Positions 12,244-25,332 of a DNA stretch of 64,000 nt are shown piece after piece. The DNA lies in assembly GCF_000189635.1 (NCBI RefSeq), contig NW_002476437.1:132005-196004 (forward strand). The letters are read 5' to 3'. The position numbers and the translations under genes are program-made. Every line of letters begins with the position of its first letter. The stretch's first letter is position 1. Source of the stretch: Tetrahymena thermophila SB210 (taxonomy: Eukaryota > Ciliophora > Oligohymenophorea > Hymenostomatida > Tetrahymenidae). The notes under the pieces were generated by a model, which did not search any database, was not told where the DNA came from, and saw only the letters and a program-made list of their open reading frames with translations.

Positions 12244-15200
12244 ATGTCAGACTTAACATTAGACGCTAAATAGTAGTTCTTATATGATGAAATAGTTATG
12301 TAGGGTTACAATGCAGATGATTTTGCAGAGTTTATTAATAAAGAAAGCAAGCATGGTATGTTATTGATTATCTTTGATTATTAAAACATGTGTAATATCA
12401 AATATTAAATTTACTCATTTAAATGAACACATAGGTATGAATATAGAATATACAACATTTACAGAGCTTTAAAGGGTAAAATATATTTTAAAAGGATGTA
12501 TCTCATGAAAAGTAATTTTTTATTTGAATTTATAAAAAGATTGTTTAGAAATACAAACAAACTCACAATAGTATAAACTAAATTTCAAGCAATTAGAGCT
12601 AGTATGACTTTAATAGCCACAGTGAAACTGCAAATCACAATGGCAGTACAAGTAATGAAAATAAATCATTGGACCCTTTTGATAGCTCACATTATGAGTA
12701 AAAGTATACAAAAAAATTTAGGGAAAACACATTAGGAATAAAAGATGAAAAATTAAACACTCAATCTAAAGAAGAAAAGCAAGAAGGCAAAAGTACTTAA
12801 TAATATATTTTTAGTAAGAGAATTTTTTATGAAGAATAATTTATTCATTAAAAGGTAAAGAGTAGTGTGTTTCAAATGATGGAAATAAGTAACATGAATA
12901 ACAAACTCTTTCTGCTAAAGAAGAAAGCTAATTGATTGTGATAGTAATAGATATTTTTTTTTAGTTCTTTATAATTAAAATAGATAAGCTGCATAGTATT
13001 AATGAAAAATCTGTTTTTTAAAAAAAGTCAAAATATGGATTAAGTGAAGCTCCTTATTTTAGAGAAATTGATTGCTTGAAAGAAATACCTATGATTAATT
13101 TTTATAGCAAAGTTGTTATAGACGTTTGCGAGTAATTTATTAGTATTAAATACATATATATAGAAAGTATATTTTTATTTTTATGGACATAGACCTGAAA
13201 AAGTTTAAGGAGGACTATTTGGATTCACTGCAGGTTATTTAACCTACAAAATAGTTGTAAAACCACATAATTGGGAAGTTAGAAGAAAGAATAGCGACTT
13301 TAATATGATAAGAGAAATTTTACAGAGAATATATCCTGGAAAAATAGTAATTAATTATTAATATATTTAAGCTTTTAATTCATAACTAAAAATGGCTAAA
13401 AAATGAATGTTGAAATAGCCTTTAAATATAATAATTTTTTTTAATTATTTTTATTTTAATTAAAGCTTCCACCTTTAAAGAATAAGAGAAATATTAGCAG
13501 TGATAAATATGGAATCGAAAAATAAATGAGATATTTATAAATGTTTTTAGAAGATCTTAACAGAGATGATGAAATTTGGGCTAATGAATACCTGATTTCT
13601 TTTTTGAGTGAAAGAAACCCTGATAAGTTGTTAAAAAAGTTTAAAGAGGCTGAAAAAATATAATTATAAAGAAGTTTTAAAACCCATAGTAATATGGAAG
13701 GTAAAATAAAGGTATAACTGACAAACTCAAATTATTTGTTTGCAGAGGAGTCTACTAAATTTGTGGATAATGCGAGCTCTATTTATACAAAGTATAATTT
13801 TAAATTATTTTTTATTAATAAGAATTTTAAACTAGCGTGAGAACAATAAACGTGCTTTGCATTTTTTATCAGATAAATATTATCTAGAAATAATTATTGA
13901 TGTAACTTAGAAAAATTAATACAATCTATTTATAACGGCAAATAGAAGAACCAGCCTTAATAATTTCTATAAGAATAAAAAATAATTATCCAATAGCCAA
14001 TTCAAATTTAAAATTTATTTCTTCAATAGAAATGAGTAAATGTAACTCAAATTTTACAAGCTATTAATACTTTTAAAATTATGAATTTTTACTGATATTA
14101 ATCTTAGCTTTTATTAAGTTATCATAAACAAAGATAAATACATTTTTTAGTTTCAATAGAATTTTCATCCTTTGAAGGCACTAAAAAAAATACTTAAAAA
14201 TAGATAAATAAAATAGCAATTCAAAAACTTAAAATAAAAAAATAAGAGACCTCCAATTAAATTTTGTTTAATCACTGTTCAAATAAATTGCTAGCTAATT
14301 TTTAAAAATAAAAATTAAACTAAATGTCAATTCTTTCAATGAGCTATTATAATCTTAAAAATTAAAACGTTTACTAGTTAGAATTAAATAGATTTAATTA
14401 TTAAAAAGGATTAAAAATTTGTGCAGGACTCTCAAGCAAGATTTTGAAAAAACTTCAGAAACAATGTTTAGCTTAGGAGAACTATTTCATTAATTGTTCT
14501 CTCATTTTAATGACTTTGATAATAAGATTATTGAAAAAAAGGTAAATAATATTTTTTATATTTTATTATTAACAATTTTTTATTGTTGATTCATTAATGG
14601 CTAAATTAAATTAAATTGCAAATACAAACTCAAATATGAAATAAATTTCTTTATTATTAGTAAGAAAATTAGAAGCTAAAAGATTGCTACGTAAACTTAA
14701 ATAATCTCATGATGACTTGGGGAAATTTGATGTAAAATTAAGTGAAATAAGTGCATGAAAATATGTGTTTCCTTTTCAAATATGGAGAGAAAGAAATGGA
14801 GTAATACAAATTTAGTTTAAAGCAATTAGCAGAAGAAGAAAGTTCGTATTTTAAATATAAGCAAAGGCTTAACGCAAAAAAAGAAAAGCTTTTTTCACTT
14901 GGTAATCAATTATTTTATTTATTATTAAACAACCTGTATTGGGATTTTAATTAACTTAAAGATTTCTTAATTACGTCCAAATTAACTAATTATTTTTACT
15001 TTACTATATAGGTGATATATCTAAATGGGAGATTGGTCCTAATATTCATTTCTAACCAGACAATATCATTAACAATAAGCAATTAGCCTTTAAAATCATG
15101 TGCACTAAAGTATTTATTATAAATATTAAAAAGCAATGCCTAACTTAACCTTATTTTTGAATATTTAGGAAACAATTTATGAGAACCACCTAAAGGATTA

Positions 15201-15907
15201 TTTTGCATTTTACTGTGAATCAATTTACTAAAATCTTAGTAAAGGATTTTAAAAAAAAGCAAATGACTATTCTAAATTTTTTGAATAGTTTAGCCAATCG
15301 CAGCTTAAAAATATAGAAGAGGTAAATAATTTGTTTAATATGTTCTTTTATCAGATTTTTAGGTGAAAATTGAATTTGAACTCATCTTTAGTTTTATTTT
15401 AACAATGACAAATACTTTTTTAGATTAAAAAAAAATTTTTGATTTAGATAAAAACTTGATAAAAAATATGCCTGAAAAAAAAAATATTTTTGGAAATTTT
15501 GATTGCATTTTTAAGTTACCTTTTTACTTAATTTCACAATTTCAAAGTATAAAGGCTAAAAGAGGAGCCTGGTTCCTCCTATTTGCAATCTATTTTAGCA
15601 TAAACTATTTTTGCTTACGAATTAGCCTTATTAAAAAATTAACTATTTAATTCTTTCCAAATTAACAGTTTAAAATCTGTTAAGCCACTGAATATATTTT
15701 TTAAATAAATTAAGAACATTTATCAGCCTATTTTAATTAATATTAATTGTATATTTATAGATTAGTAATCTTTGGAAAGAAATTCAAAACTAATATAAGC
15801 TGGATGATGTAATACATTAGGGTACAAGCGCTAGCTAAAAATCTTCAACATCTGTAAACGAAAAACAAGAAATTTTAAAGCATATTTTCCCTCCCAAATT
15901 TTATTGA
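12244..15907 (+). CDS. PX-BAR sorting nexin
   Basis: The gene starts MSDLTLDAKQQFLYDEIVMQ and has many introns. A PX domain is clear in exons at about 12990-13500. After DVCEPEKVQGGLFGF and LTYKIVVKPHNWEVRRKNSD comes FNMIREILQRIYPGKI, then LPPLKNKR and MRYLQMFLEDLNRD. This includes the basic RR and PPL contacts used to bind phosphoinositides. Downstream exons near 14400-15330 are helical and charged (LEAKRLLRKLKQSHDDLGKF, FSLKQLAEEESSYFKYKQRL, NHLKDYFAFYCESI), as expected for a BAR domain. The last exon (about 15760-15907) reads SNLWKEIQNQYKLDDVI and ends KFY before TGA. Such proteins bend endosomal membranes during cargo recycling. Exact exon borders between 12450 and 12640 and between 15320 and 15770 are not settled. 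An unassigned open stretch near 15456-15650 may be intronic. Confidence 0.78.
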
Positions 15908-16632
15908 AAACATTATCAAATAAATATACAAATATAAATTATTATTTATTTATTGTCTTAGTTAAAGTAAATTATATAATTGAATGTAAATAAACTGTAA
16001 TTTAAAACTAAAAAAAATTAACATATTGTTTCTAAATTCCCTTTATAGTTTTTTAAATGATTTAATTAAAAAGCAACTCTGTCTTTTTTAGGTAAGTTGA
16101 TTAATTATTTTGATTGAGGCTTAAGAATAAATCACCATTTTTTCAAGTTTTTTACAAAAATGTGATAAATATTTTAAATATTACGATTAAAATATCACAT
16201 TTTATAAAATTTAATATTACTTGTTTGGATATTTAAAAATTTCTCATCATAAAAACTAAAATTTATTAGACAACATTTAATTTAAAAATGTCAGCCAGCT
16301 TTTATAATGTAAGAATTTATTATACATAAAATTATTACTTGAATTTATTTTAGTATTTTACAATAGCTTACCTTTAATTTAAATTTTTATATGGTTGTAT
16401 AAGTTTTTATTTTCATTTCTAAATGAATGTTGATGATGATGAAATAAATAATTATTATCTATTTATAAACCAGCCAGCTATTTTATTTAATTGATTATAT
16501 AAACTGCTTTGCTTTTAATATTGTAAACATTTAAGAAAGAACAAAGAAATAATAATTAAATTAATAAACTTTTGGAACACTAAAAGTAATTAAATCTTGA
16601 AAAATAAAACAAATCACCTGAAGCTAATAAAT
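15908..16632. other. intergenic, AT-rich
   Basis: About 725 bp. It includes a GATGATGATG tract near 16431. No gene or RNA recognised. Confidence 0.55.
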
Positions 16633-17106
16633 ATGGATATGTAAGAAAGCAGCGAACAAGAGTTTTATAATGATGAAACACTTTTAGAGGCGTTGACTTG
16701 TGAAGAAATTCTAGATAAATACTAAAAATCTCTCAAGTCAAACTCAATCAAGCTTATTCTAAGTCATTTTAATGATTTTATGCTCTAAGATGGTGATTAA
16801 ATAGTTATTGAATCCCTTAACAGTGATTCTAAGACTAAAAAAATCTCTTAGATTAGAAAAGAATTTATCTCCTTTATGAAAGATAAAAAATTCAACTAAA
16901 GGACCTTCTTATCAATCTTTAAGAGCTAACGCTTTTAAAAGCACTTCTAATACTATCTATCTTACTATTCCTCTGATATTATCTACCAGAAAAACCAAAA
17001 AGATGCTTTTAGTAATGCTGTTGTTATACACTTCTTTAAAAGGTGTTTTTCAATCCCTAAACTCATCAACTCCATGAAACTCTACAAAAAAAACAAAGAC
17101 AAATGA
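16633..17106 (+). CDS. short helical protein, unknown family, copy A
   Basis: Single-exon frame of 157 residues, clearly richer in G+C than its flanks. It starts MDMQESSEQEFYNDETLLEA and contains EEILDKYQKSLKSNSIK, SQIRKEFISFMKDKKFNQRT, YYLSYYSSDIIY and a C-terminal RCFSIPKLINS followed by YKKN. The protein looks soluble and alpha-helical, with no signal peptide or membrane segment. A paralogue at 21590-22084 shares the same order of motifs, which confirms that the frame is translated. I do not recognise the family. The regular Leu/Ile spacing suggests a small protein-interaction fold. Confidence 0.7.
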
Positions 17107-18760
17107 TATAATTAGCAATCAATTTACAATTAATTCCAAAATTTAACCAATCCCTTATTTTAGCCAAAAAACTAATTTTAAAATGATTTAATATTCATAA
17201 TCTATAAATCCTTTATTTTTCTCAATTATTAATAACATCAACCAACCCTTTCTAATCAAAACCTATTAACCAATCTTTTAATAATCAAATTTGTATTTTT
17301 TATCTAATTTTTTATGGTATCTAACTTTAACTTTTTTAGTAATTTTAATTTAATAAAAAATTATTACGTTTTATTATTAATAAAAAATAAATTATAATAA
17401 GTTAAACACATACACTTTATTGATCCTTTTTTGCTTACCTAATAATTTATCTAAAACTTCTTTCAAATATAATAAAAAAACTCTTTTCTTATTATTGATT
17501 ATCATAAATTTATTTACATCAATCTAAAAACTTAACTTTTGCTCTATGTTTGAGCTTGATAATTAATAATAACATCTAAATAGATAAAACATTCAACACT
17601 TTGTGACATTTAAAAATAATATTGAAAATAAAAATAGTTAATTAAGGAGATACCTTCAAATGTTTAATTTTAGAAGGGTTTGTTTTTATAATTTTAGTAA
17701 TTTTTTGAAAGCTTAATTTCTAAACTTTCAGAAAATAAATTTTTTGCATTGCTTGCTTATAATACTAACTACGATCAATAAATCATTTTTATTTTTTATT
17801 AAATATATTTTTCTATTCAAAGCATTCACTAACACTTGGTTGTTTTAATTTAAATTCCTCAAACTTTTAAAATCATCTGATAATTCCTAACCTGAAATTA
17901 TATTTAATTTAATTAAATATTTATTTGAATTTATCTATCTATTTATTTTTTGAGGCTTAGAACTCTGTTTATTACAGCTTTGAAGCGAATTTTAAGACAA
18001 CTTCTTTCAGTAAATGTAACATTTTGTATCATTATCACATGCTGTCAAGACAATATATTTAATCAAATGATAGAAAATTTGAATATACTATTAAAATTTA
18101 TGTAATGAATAATTTTAAGAAAATAAATACAGTATAAAATTTTTAAATGCTGCATAAGTACATATTCATAATTATTATTGAATAAAAATATGGATCTTAT
18201 AAATTATATTAATTTTCAAGAATAATTATGATTTTAAGGTTGATTTTATCTTCCTTATAATAAACAAAGAAATTACTAATAAATAAAATGACAAATTAAT
18301 GAAGCAGTTTTTATAAATCTTATTTTTTATTATGTTTTTTATTCAAATATTATTTTATTTTTAGATTTTTTGTGTAAATTATCTTTTTTTTTTGATATTT
18401 ATATCTATAAATACAATCCTATTTTAAATAAAAGTTTGAATTTTTGTTAAATTATTTATAAATTCTACATAATCTTTGTTTAAAATATATTAAAAAATAT
18501 TTAAATTTGTAAATTTTTGCCTAGTCCAACTAATTAATATTTTAAAATTGTAATTATTTTATCTTTTTTTAGAATTAAAAGGAGAAACAATATATTAGGT
18601 AATTGTCTAATAAATAAAAATAATTTTATAAAAGCAAATATTTCATAACTAATAATTATTTATGAGAAACATATTATCAAATATAATAAAACTAATTTAT
18701 AAATTCTACTTATTATACTTAAAAAAAAACAAGCTAATAGATGATGGCAACTACAAAAAA
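17107..18760. other. gene-poor AT-rich stretch
   Basis: About 1.65 kb of low-complexity A/T sequence. A CAACCAACCCTTTC element near 17238-17252 only partly resembles the Tetrahymena chromosome breakage sequence. No gene supported. Confidence 0.5.
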
Positions 18761-21044
18761 ATGAGCTAAAATTTCAAATTTAATATAAATTTTATTCAGG
18801 ATTTACTTCAAGAAATTTCTTTTATAGAATTTAACTCTGAATATAATGTGGCTCTAGCCAAAATACTTACTTAATTAATATTAAAGCCATTTTTTTGTAT
18901 GTTTTTTAGTCAATTTTTGATAAATAATGATACATTTTTATATCTCAAATTGTAAATTTTATACAACATGTCTACCTAAATTGCATAATGGTGATATTTT
19001 ATGAAATAACTATATTATTAGTTGATATACTTAAGCACTAAGCATAAGTCTATAACATGGATAGTCAATTTTCTTATAGATTTACTGAATTTAGATACTT
19101 TTAAGTTTATATTTGATTGAAATTAGTTATGTTTGTTTTTAAATAAATTGTTTCTAACAAGGATAATTAAAAATACACCAAATCAACAACTATAAAATAG
19201 AAAGTTAGAGAAGATTTTTTTTTCTAAATCCTTCTCAATTCTTACAAATATTAGATTTCTATCAAGTATAAAATTTTTCTATTTTTTTTAATTTAAATGT
19301 TCATTTGATTCAGATTACTAATTTACTATTTAATAGTGAGGAAGAAAGTAGGAAATAACAAAAATTTTTGGCTACATAAGGTAATTTAATATTTTTTTGC
19401 AATTAATTCTGATATTTTATAATTATGCTATTGACGGTGAGATATAATTTTTTTCTAGCTGCATGTTTATAATAAAAAATGCTTTGTAATACTATTTTTA
19501 AAATCACTGACGCATTTTAGAGTGGATAAAGGTATTTTATCTTTTAACTAATTAAATCGCCTTATAAAAAGTTATTTAAAGTAAGTAAGAATCTGTAAAC
19601 TAAAACTGTAATTGAAGAAACAAATTGTCTGATGTTGTAAATTTTAATGATCAGTTTTATCGTTTATTCACAAATTTAATATCCCAAAAGTAAAAATCTA
19701 AATAATCAGTATTCTTGCATTGTTATTTTAAATGTTCAAATAATTATATTTGAGTAAAGATGATTCAAAGTTAATTATAATATGGAAATTAATTTAATAA
19801 AATATTTAGGCTTTTTTGATAAATTAATTAGACGAAAGCAATCACTTACTTGTAATTAGAAGTTAATTAAATTATCTGCACCAAAAAATATAATTCTTAT
19901 TATAAATTGATAGCAAATTCTTTGTCTTATTTTTAAATCATCAATATTTTAAATAGTTACAAATTTTGTCAATTATTATAAAAAAGGACTGATTATTTTG
20001 TAAAAGAATACTTAAATTATTTTTTATTTCAATAAAAAATTGAATTTAAACTACCTTTGAGCAATTAAAATTTATTTTAAGGCTCTATTTTATTTAAAAA
20101 AATGATTTTGTTTTAAAGTTATTACAATTAGATGAGCTAGTCAATTTAGATTTGATTTGAGAGGTCTGTCGGGGTATATAATTTCTTTTAATTATTAAAT
20201 AAAATTTCTTCAATTTTGTTAATATCTTATTCTTTTCTCCCTTAATTAAGTTTACAAGAAGATATTTTTGCAAAATATAATTTTTTTCATTTATTTATAC
20301 ATTAGATAGATATTACTAAAGAAGAATCGGAGTTATTATTTCTAGATTATTGAATTATTGTGCTATTGTTTGAAAAAGAAGATATATAAAATCATTAATA
20401 ATAAATAAAATTCCTTTTTACACAATTTTATAAATTCCTTTACATTAATAACTTTTATAGACAAAAAAATATTAAATGATTATTTAATAACCACTTTCAA
20501 GATGCGTGTTTTTGACCTTGTAGAAGCATCTATGAAAAAAATTCTACAAATAGGTGTTAGTTTATTTGATTGAAATTAACGAAAATAAGTAAGTTTTAAA
20601 GTTATTTTACAAAGAAAAAAAAATTCTTAGGAGTATAAATGGACAAAAAGATGGACGAGGTATTAATTTTTGTAAGTATTATTATTTGGCTACGAAACTT
20701 AACTAGTTAATCAGCCTTACCTTATTACAAAATATAATATGACTAATAAAAAGTGAAAGTAGTGATTAGAAACAATAATATAATAAGTGGTAAAGAATAT
20801 CAGCTTAGAAGAAATTACAAGTAAAAAAACACTTTGCTTTAATTTAATGTGTTATCTCTCAGAAATAAATAAATTAATTAATAAATAACATATGAGTGAA
20901 TTGATTTTTTCTATGCAAAATTTAATTAAATTTAGTAATGAAAGTAGGGTGGGAGATAATGTTAATTAATCTAATTTGTCTTAATCTAGTCTGACACTTA
21001 ATTAATTGTTACAATATTCAATTTTACAAATTATAATTTATTGA
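18761..21044 (+). CDS. unresolved multi-exon gene
   Basis: Several exon-like segments on the plus strand alternate with typical short introns. The first frame begins MSQNFKFNINFIQDLLQEIS and continues to about 18990. Further candidate segments are NPSQFLQILDFYQ and NSEEESRKQQKFLATQ (19225-19380), MLCNTIFKITDAFQSGQ (19450-19530), NKLSDVVNFNDQFYRLFTN (about 19618-19700), KRTDYFVKEYLNYFLFQ (about 19985-20035), LQEDIFAKYNFFHLFI (20250-20300) and KILNDYLITTFKMRVFDLVE (20465-20530). The last exon (20780-21044) includes TLCFNLMCYLSEINKLI and ends LQIIIY before TGA. The protein would be helical and Leu-rich, like HEAT or ARM repeat proteins, but that is only an impression. More than one splice chain is open, so start, exon joins and length are uncertain. 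Confidence 0.45.
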
Positions 21045-21589
21045 TTAATCAGTTATACCCAGGTAAATTAATTTCTGCACCTTTGTCTAATGATCAATTT
21101 CCTTTTTACAGTTTAATATAGATTTTCTTTTTAGTTTTTTTAAAAATTCATATACAAATTATACCAACCAAATTTATTATTTTCATGAAAACTCATCATC
21201 CTAATATCTGCATACCCTCTTTTGATTTGTAATATTAGTCTGTAAAAGGATTCATGACTAATTTATTTTGGTTAACTGTTTAAGATATGGCGCTTTTAAA
21301 AAAGAAGCAAAAGAAATGTATTGCAATAATTATGCTTTAATTTGAGTTAAGAATTACACTGAGGTTAATAATTAATTTAGGTTATGGTCCCACTCAAATC
21401 TAACTAATTTAAATTGCACGCAAATAATTTTCTTCTAATTACCATTGAGGGAATATAGGCTAGAGTAACAAAGCTTTTCTCTCTTTAAATATTGATGTTG
21501 ACAGTAGTCTTTTAATAAAAATATAATAATTAAAAACATAAAAAATAATATAAAAAACTCACATCAAACACTTTGCAAAAAAATATAAA
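21045..21589. other. intergenic
   Basis: About 545 bp, AT-rich, upstream of copy B of the short unknown protein. No feature seen. Confidence 0.5.
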
Positions 21590-22084
21590 ATGAGTTCTCA
21601 AAATCTAGAAATCTTTGAGGAATAAACTTTGAAAATGAAGATCGATGAGTCGCTATAATAACACTAAGAGCTGAACGACGAAGAAATTCTCAACAGATAC
21701 TAAAAGGTTGTGAAATCTAATAGTATCAAGACGATTCTTTATCACTTTATTGATTTTATGAAATCAAGCGGAGATGACATCATCATTGAAGCTCTAAGCA
21801 AAACTAAAGATAAATCAATCTCCCAAATACGTAAAGAGTTCTCCTCATTCATAAAACAAAAGAAACTAAACCAATAGACTTTCCTCGCTTTATATAATAG
21901 TTCAAGATTTAGTGCTCATCTTGAATATTATCTTAATTATTACTCAATTGACGTTATTATACTAAATAACATGAAATATTACGAAAGTCACATTCTTTGC
22001 CTAGTCTTTTTCTAAAGATGTTTTGCAAACAAAGAATTAATTAATTTTATCAAAACCTATAAAAAAAATAATAATCAATTCTGA
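21590..22084 (+). CDS. short helical protein, unknown family, copy B
   Basis: Single-exon frame of 164 residues, paralogous to copy A. It begins MSSQNLEIFEEQTLKMKIDE. Shared blocks are EEILNRYQKVVKSNSIK (copy A EEILDKYQKSLKSNSIK), KSISQIRKEFSSFIKQKKLN (copy A KKISQIRKEFISFMKDKKFN), YYLNYYSIDVII, and the C-terminal QRCFANKELINFIKTYKKN. The N-terminal 25 residues and the loop before the last helix differ. No membrane segment or signal peptide. The two copies are about 4.5 kb apart in the same orientation with an unrelated gene between them, so this is a dispersed rather than strictly adjacent duplication. Confidence 0.72.
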
Positions 22085-23340
22085 TAACAACAAACAAAAA
22101 AATAGCAAAGATATTCAGTTTTTCTTTGAACGAACTGCGTCTTTGCTTTTAAATTATTAAATACGAACAATTTTTTCTTTATTCTTTAATTGAAACAAAT
22201 ATAAATAGTAATAAATATTATATTCAAATAAAATAGTAATCAATGAGATTACGAAAAATAAACAAATAAACCATATAAATAAATTATATAAATAAACAAA
22301 CAATTTTCAAGATATTATATACAAAAAATGAGTAGTTGCTTATAGTATACAAAAAATAATAAATTATTAAATAAATATATATATCATAATCAATATATTT
22401 ACATCTTTAATTGTTCTTACTCTACTTTACTTCTTTATCTTTAGTTATTTGTTAACTTTGGATATTATCATAAATACCTTATTTTCATTTAAATATTACT
22501 TGCTTATACCTTCGCTAATTAATTTCATCTACTTATAGAAGAAAAAAAATAGTAAAATTAATTAAAAAAAGCGACTTATCTCCTAGCGATCTGACGACTT
22601 AATTTATTAATTCAGTTTATGAGAAAAGAATAGCTTAGATCTAACCCAAAAAAGCCAAAATTTTACAAAATATATTATTTTATATTATACCATCAGATAT
22701 GCTTTTGTTAGATTGTTAAAAGAAGCGACTTTCTTCGAACTTTATAAGTATATTTAGAATTAAAAGTAATTGCATTTTCTATTGATTCAATTATGCCAAA
22801 AATATTAAAATAGAGTTTATTTAAAAAATGCAAATCATTATTCAAAAAATAGATTTTAATTTGCCAAATTATTAAAGTTGGTCATTTAAAAAACATTTTG
22901 TATGGAGTATTAATTAAATTTACCACCATTTAACCAATATTTTAGACAATAATCCATTTTTAGACTTTAATCTTACAATAAAATAATAAACTTCATTAAC
23001 ACTTAAAATAAGCACTATTTTGGGCTAAAATGTATTTTTTCAAATAATTGAATAAAGCCTAGCTCAACAAAAGGTACAAGTTTTGAATTTATTTATTTAT
23101 GAATCTAGTAAATTTAAAAAACATTTTAAGATTTTGCATTCCGTTAGAAATTTAAGCTTGATTTTGTTATTTGTAAATAAAAACATGTAAAGAGACTACC
23201 CAACCTTACTAAAAGAATAGAAATATTTTAAAATTTGCTTGGTTTTATTGATCTAAAAGACTAAAGCTGCTTTAAAATGTACTAATCAGAATATTTTTAT
23301 AAAATTACATATCTATATTTTATTATATTTATGCAATAAA
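22085..23340. other. gene-poor stretch with possible minus-strand exons
   Basis: Mostly AT-rich. Short minus-strand open pieces occur, for example one starting MFLFTNNKIKLKFLTECKIL near 23190, but they cannot be joined convincingly. No gene called. Confidence 0.4.
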
Positions 23341-23817
23341 TCATCTTAAATTAATTAATAATTAACTTCTTCTATTTAATCTATTAAAAACATTCATAGA
23401 GCTAGTACTTTCGATACCTTCAAAATTTAATAAATTATTTAGTTTTGTTTCTTAATTATTTTTAAAAGAAACCTTGTTTTAATTTAAATCTTATCTTATA
23501 ATTTTGCTTTCTTTAAATTTGAAATTATATTAACAGATTGCTCTAATTTTTCTCTCACTATTAATTTTTTAAATTTAATACCTTTTCTTAATTCTATTTG
23601 AATTTGATAAGCACACAATTAATAATTTAATTTGATAGAAATTCACCACAATTTCCTTCCTTTCTCTATTAATTTTAAAATCAGGATAATTATTACACCA
23701 TTTTAAAGCAAATTTAGTTTAAATGGACTAAATAAAGACTTCATTACTCTGAAATTTTCTGATTCTATGTATTCTCAACTCTTCTGAATTCCAAATTAAA
23801 TATTTTAATAGAGGCAT
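23341..23817 (-). CDS. possible basic protein, hypothetical
   Basis: Open frame of 158 residues on the minus strand, from ATG to TGA without introns. It begins MPLLKYLIWNSEELRIHRIR and is rich in Lys, Arg, Asn and Gln. It has no signal peptide, membrane helix or recognised domain. The stretch is somewhat richer in G+C than its flanks, which favours coding. A frame of this length can arise by chance when TGA is the only stop. It may also be one exon of a larger minus-strand gene extending from about 24.7 kb. Confidence 0.35.
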
Positions 23818-24308
23818 TTTTTCCTTTTCTTATTATTTGATATTACAAATAAATTAAATAGATTTATTTGATGATGCAAATTGAACCAAGAATTCTAAGA
23901 AAAGAAAAGTATCAAAATATATATATATATATTGCTTTAATAAGAATTTGTAGCCCTTTTCATTAATTTGATGCATGTATAAAATGATAAAAGTTAATTA
24001 ACTGACTATAATTAAAGACATTTAAAATTAAATTTATGTTTATGGATAAATAATATAAACATGAATTTTTAAGATAAACACATAAATCTTAATTTTACTT
24101 GCATATAAATCTTGTAAAAACATTAATATATCAATAAACATCTTATTTGTTCTATCATCAACAAATTAAAATAAGAAATAGTAAATACTTACATGCTTAA
24201 TAATGTAATTTTCAAAATTCAAAACCATCATGGCTTAAAATTTTTTATTACTTTCTTTAGCTCGAACAGTTTTTTGCTTATTCTTAATAACCAAATTAAA
24301 TGTATCAG

Positions 24309-24701
24309 TCAAAAAGCTATTTAATCAAAAACTCTAAAGAAATTGTATAAGTACCACTTGGTCTTACATTAATTACTACTTTTTGAAACATAAGTTTCAT
24401 TTAAATTTTTATTGCAAGAGTGTTCATCATTAAGTACTTTTCGATGATAGCATGTATTTAGAATCTAGAAATTTCTTAATTACTATATTTTGCATGCTTA
24501 AAAAATTGACTTTATATTTAAATCATACTTTGATTTTATTTTTAGGATTTTTATTATCAGGATATTTTTGTTACAATACAAAAATCTGAAATTTTTTTCA
24601 GCTAAATTTATATTTTTCTCAAAAAGATACTTTCCACAACACTTTTTTAGAAAACTTTTATTATTAGCTGAAATATCAATAATACCCACTGCTCTAATCA
24701 A
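24309..24701 (-). CDS. possible small protein or exon, hypothetical
   Basis: Open frame of 130 residues starting MIRAVGIIDISANNKSFLKK with a Cys pair just after. The Lys/Asn/Cys content is high and no domain is recognised. Downstream on the same strand a second exon-like piece (KNKQKTVRAKESNKKFQAMM, about 24200-24280) ends at a strong GTAAGT donor at about 24195. The two may therefore belong to one spliced gene whose other exons I could not fix. Confidence 0.3.
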
Positions 24702-25332
24702 AGTATATTTATTTATTACTTAATTGACTTGTGAGTTTTTGAAATTAACTTATTTATTTATTTCTCCTTTCTGTATGTTTTTTAATTTACATTTTTTAAT
24801 TTACAATTTTTATTTCATTAATAATGAGGACATATTTTTAGTAATTAACTTTTATATTTTTCAAGCTTTTTAAGTCATTTTATTTAAGAAAAATTAAATA
24901 TTGTTAAAAATTTTTTTATATTTTACTTTTCTTTCTAATTAATTATATTTTAATTTGTTCAATATTAATTATTTATTTATTTTTTTTCATTTTAGAAAAT
25001 AAATATTTTAAAATAATTCTAAGCAAAAAAAAATATTTTAGAAAAAATTAAATACTCATCAAAAAACCAAATAAAAACAACAGTTTAATTAATTATTTCA
25101 GATAAATTTATTCTTATTAAAATATTATTTAAAAAAAAAATATTTTGGAGTTCATTATTCTTCATAATTATTAAAATTAAAATTTTTAATTTAATTTAAA
25201 ATAAAGTAAAAGGTTATTTAATTTTTTATATTAGCCATTTTATATTAATTAATAACAATTAAAATTTTTGGATAGGCAAGATTCCATATCAATAAACAAA
25301 AAAAGTGAAATTATAAAAAATGTTTTTTGTTA
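24702..25332. other. intergenic, very AT-rich
   Basis: Roughly 630 bp of A/T runs with no supported feature. Confidence 0.6.

Noticed and set aside
15456-15650. Plus-strand frame with two hydrophobic stretches inside the sorting nexin gene
   Set aside because: It lies between confirmed BAR-domain exons and is probably intronic. A retained or alternative exon cannot be excluded.
17238-17252. Possible chromosome breakage sequence (CAACCAACCCTTTC)
   Set aside because: Only partly matches the conserved 15-mer recalled for Tetrahymena (AAACCAACCTCTTT core), and no telomeric repeat or map break is visible.
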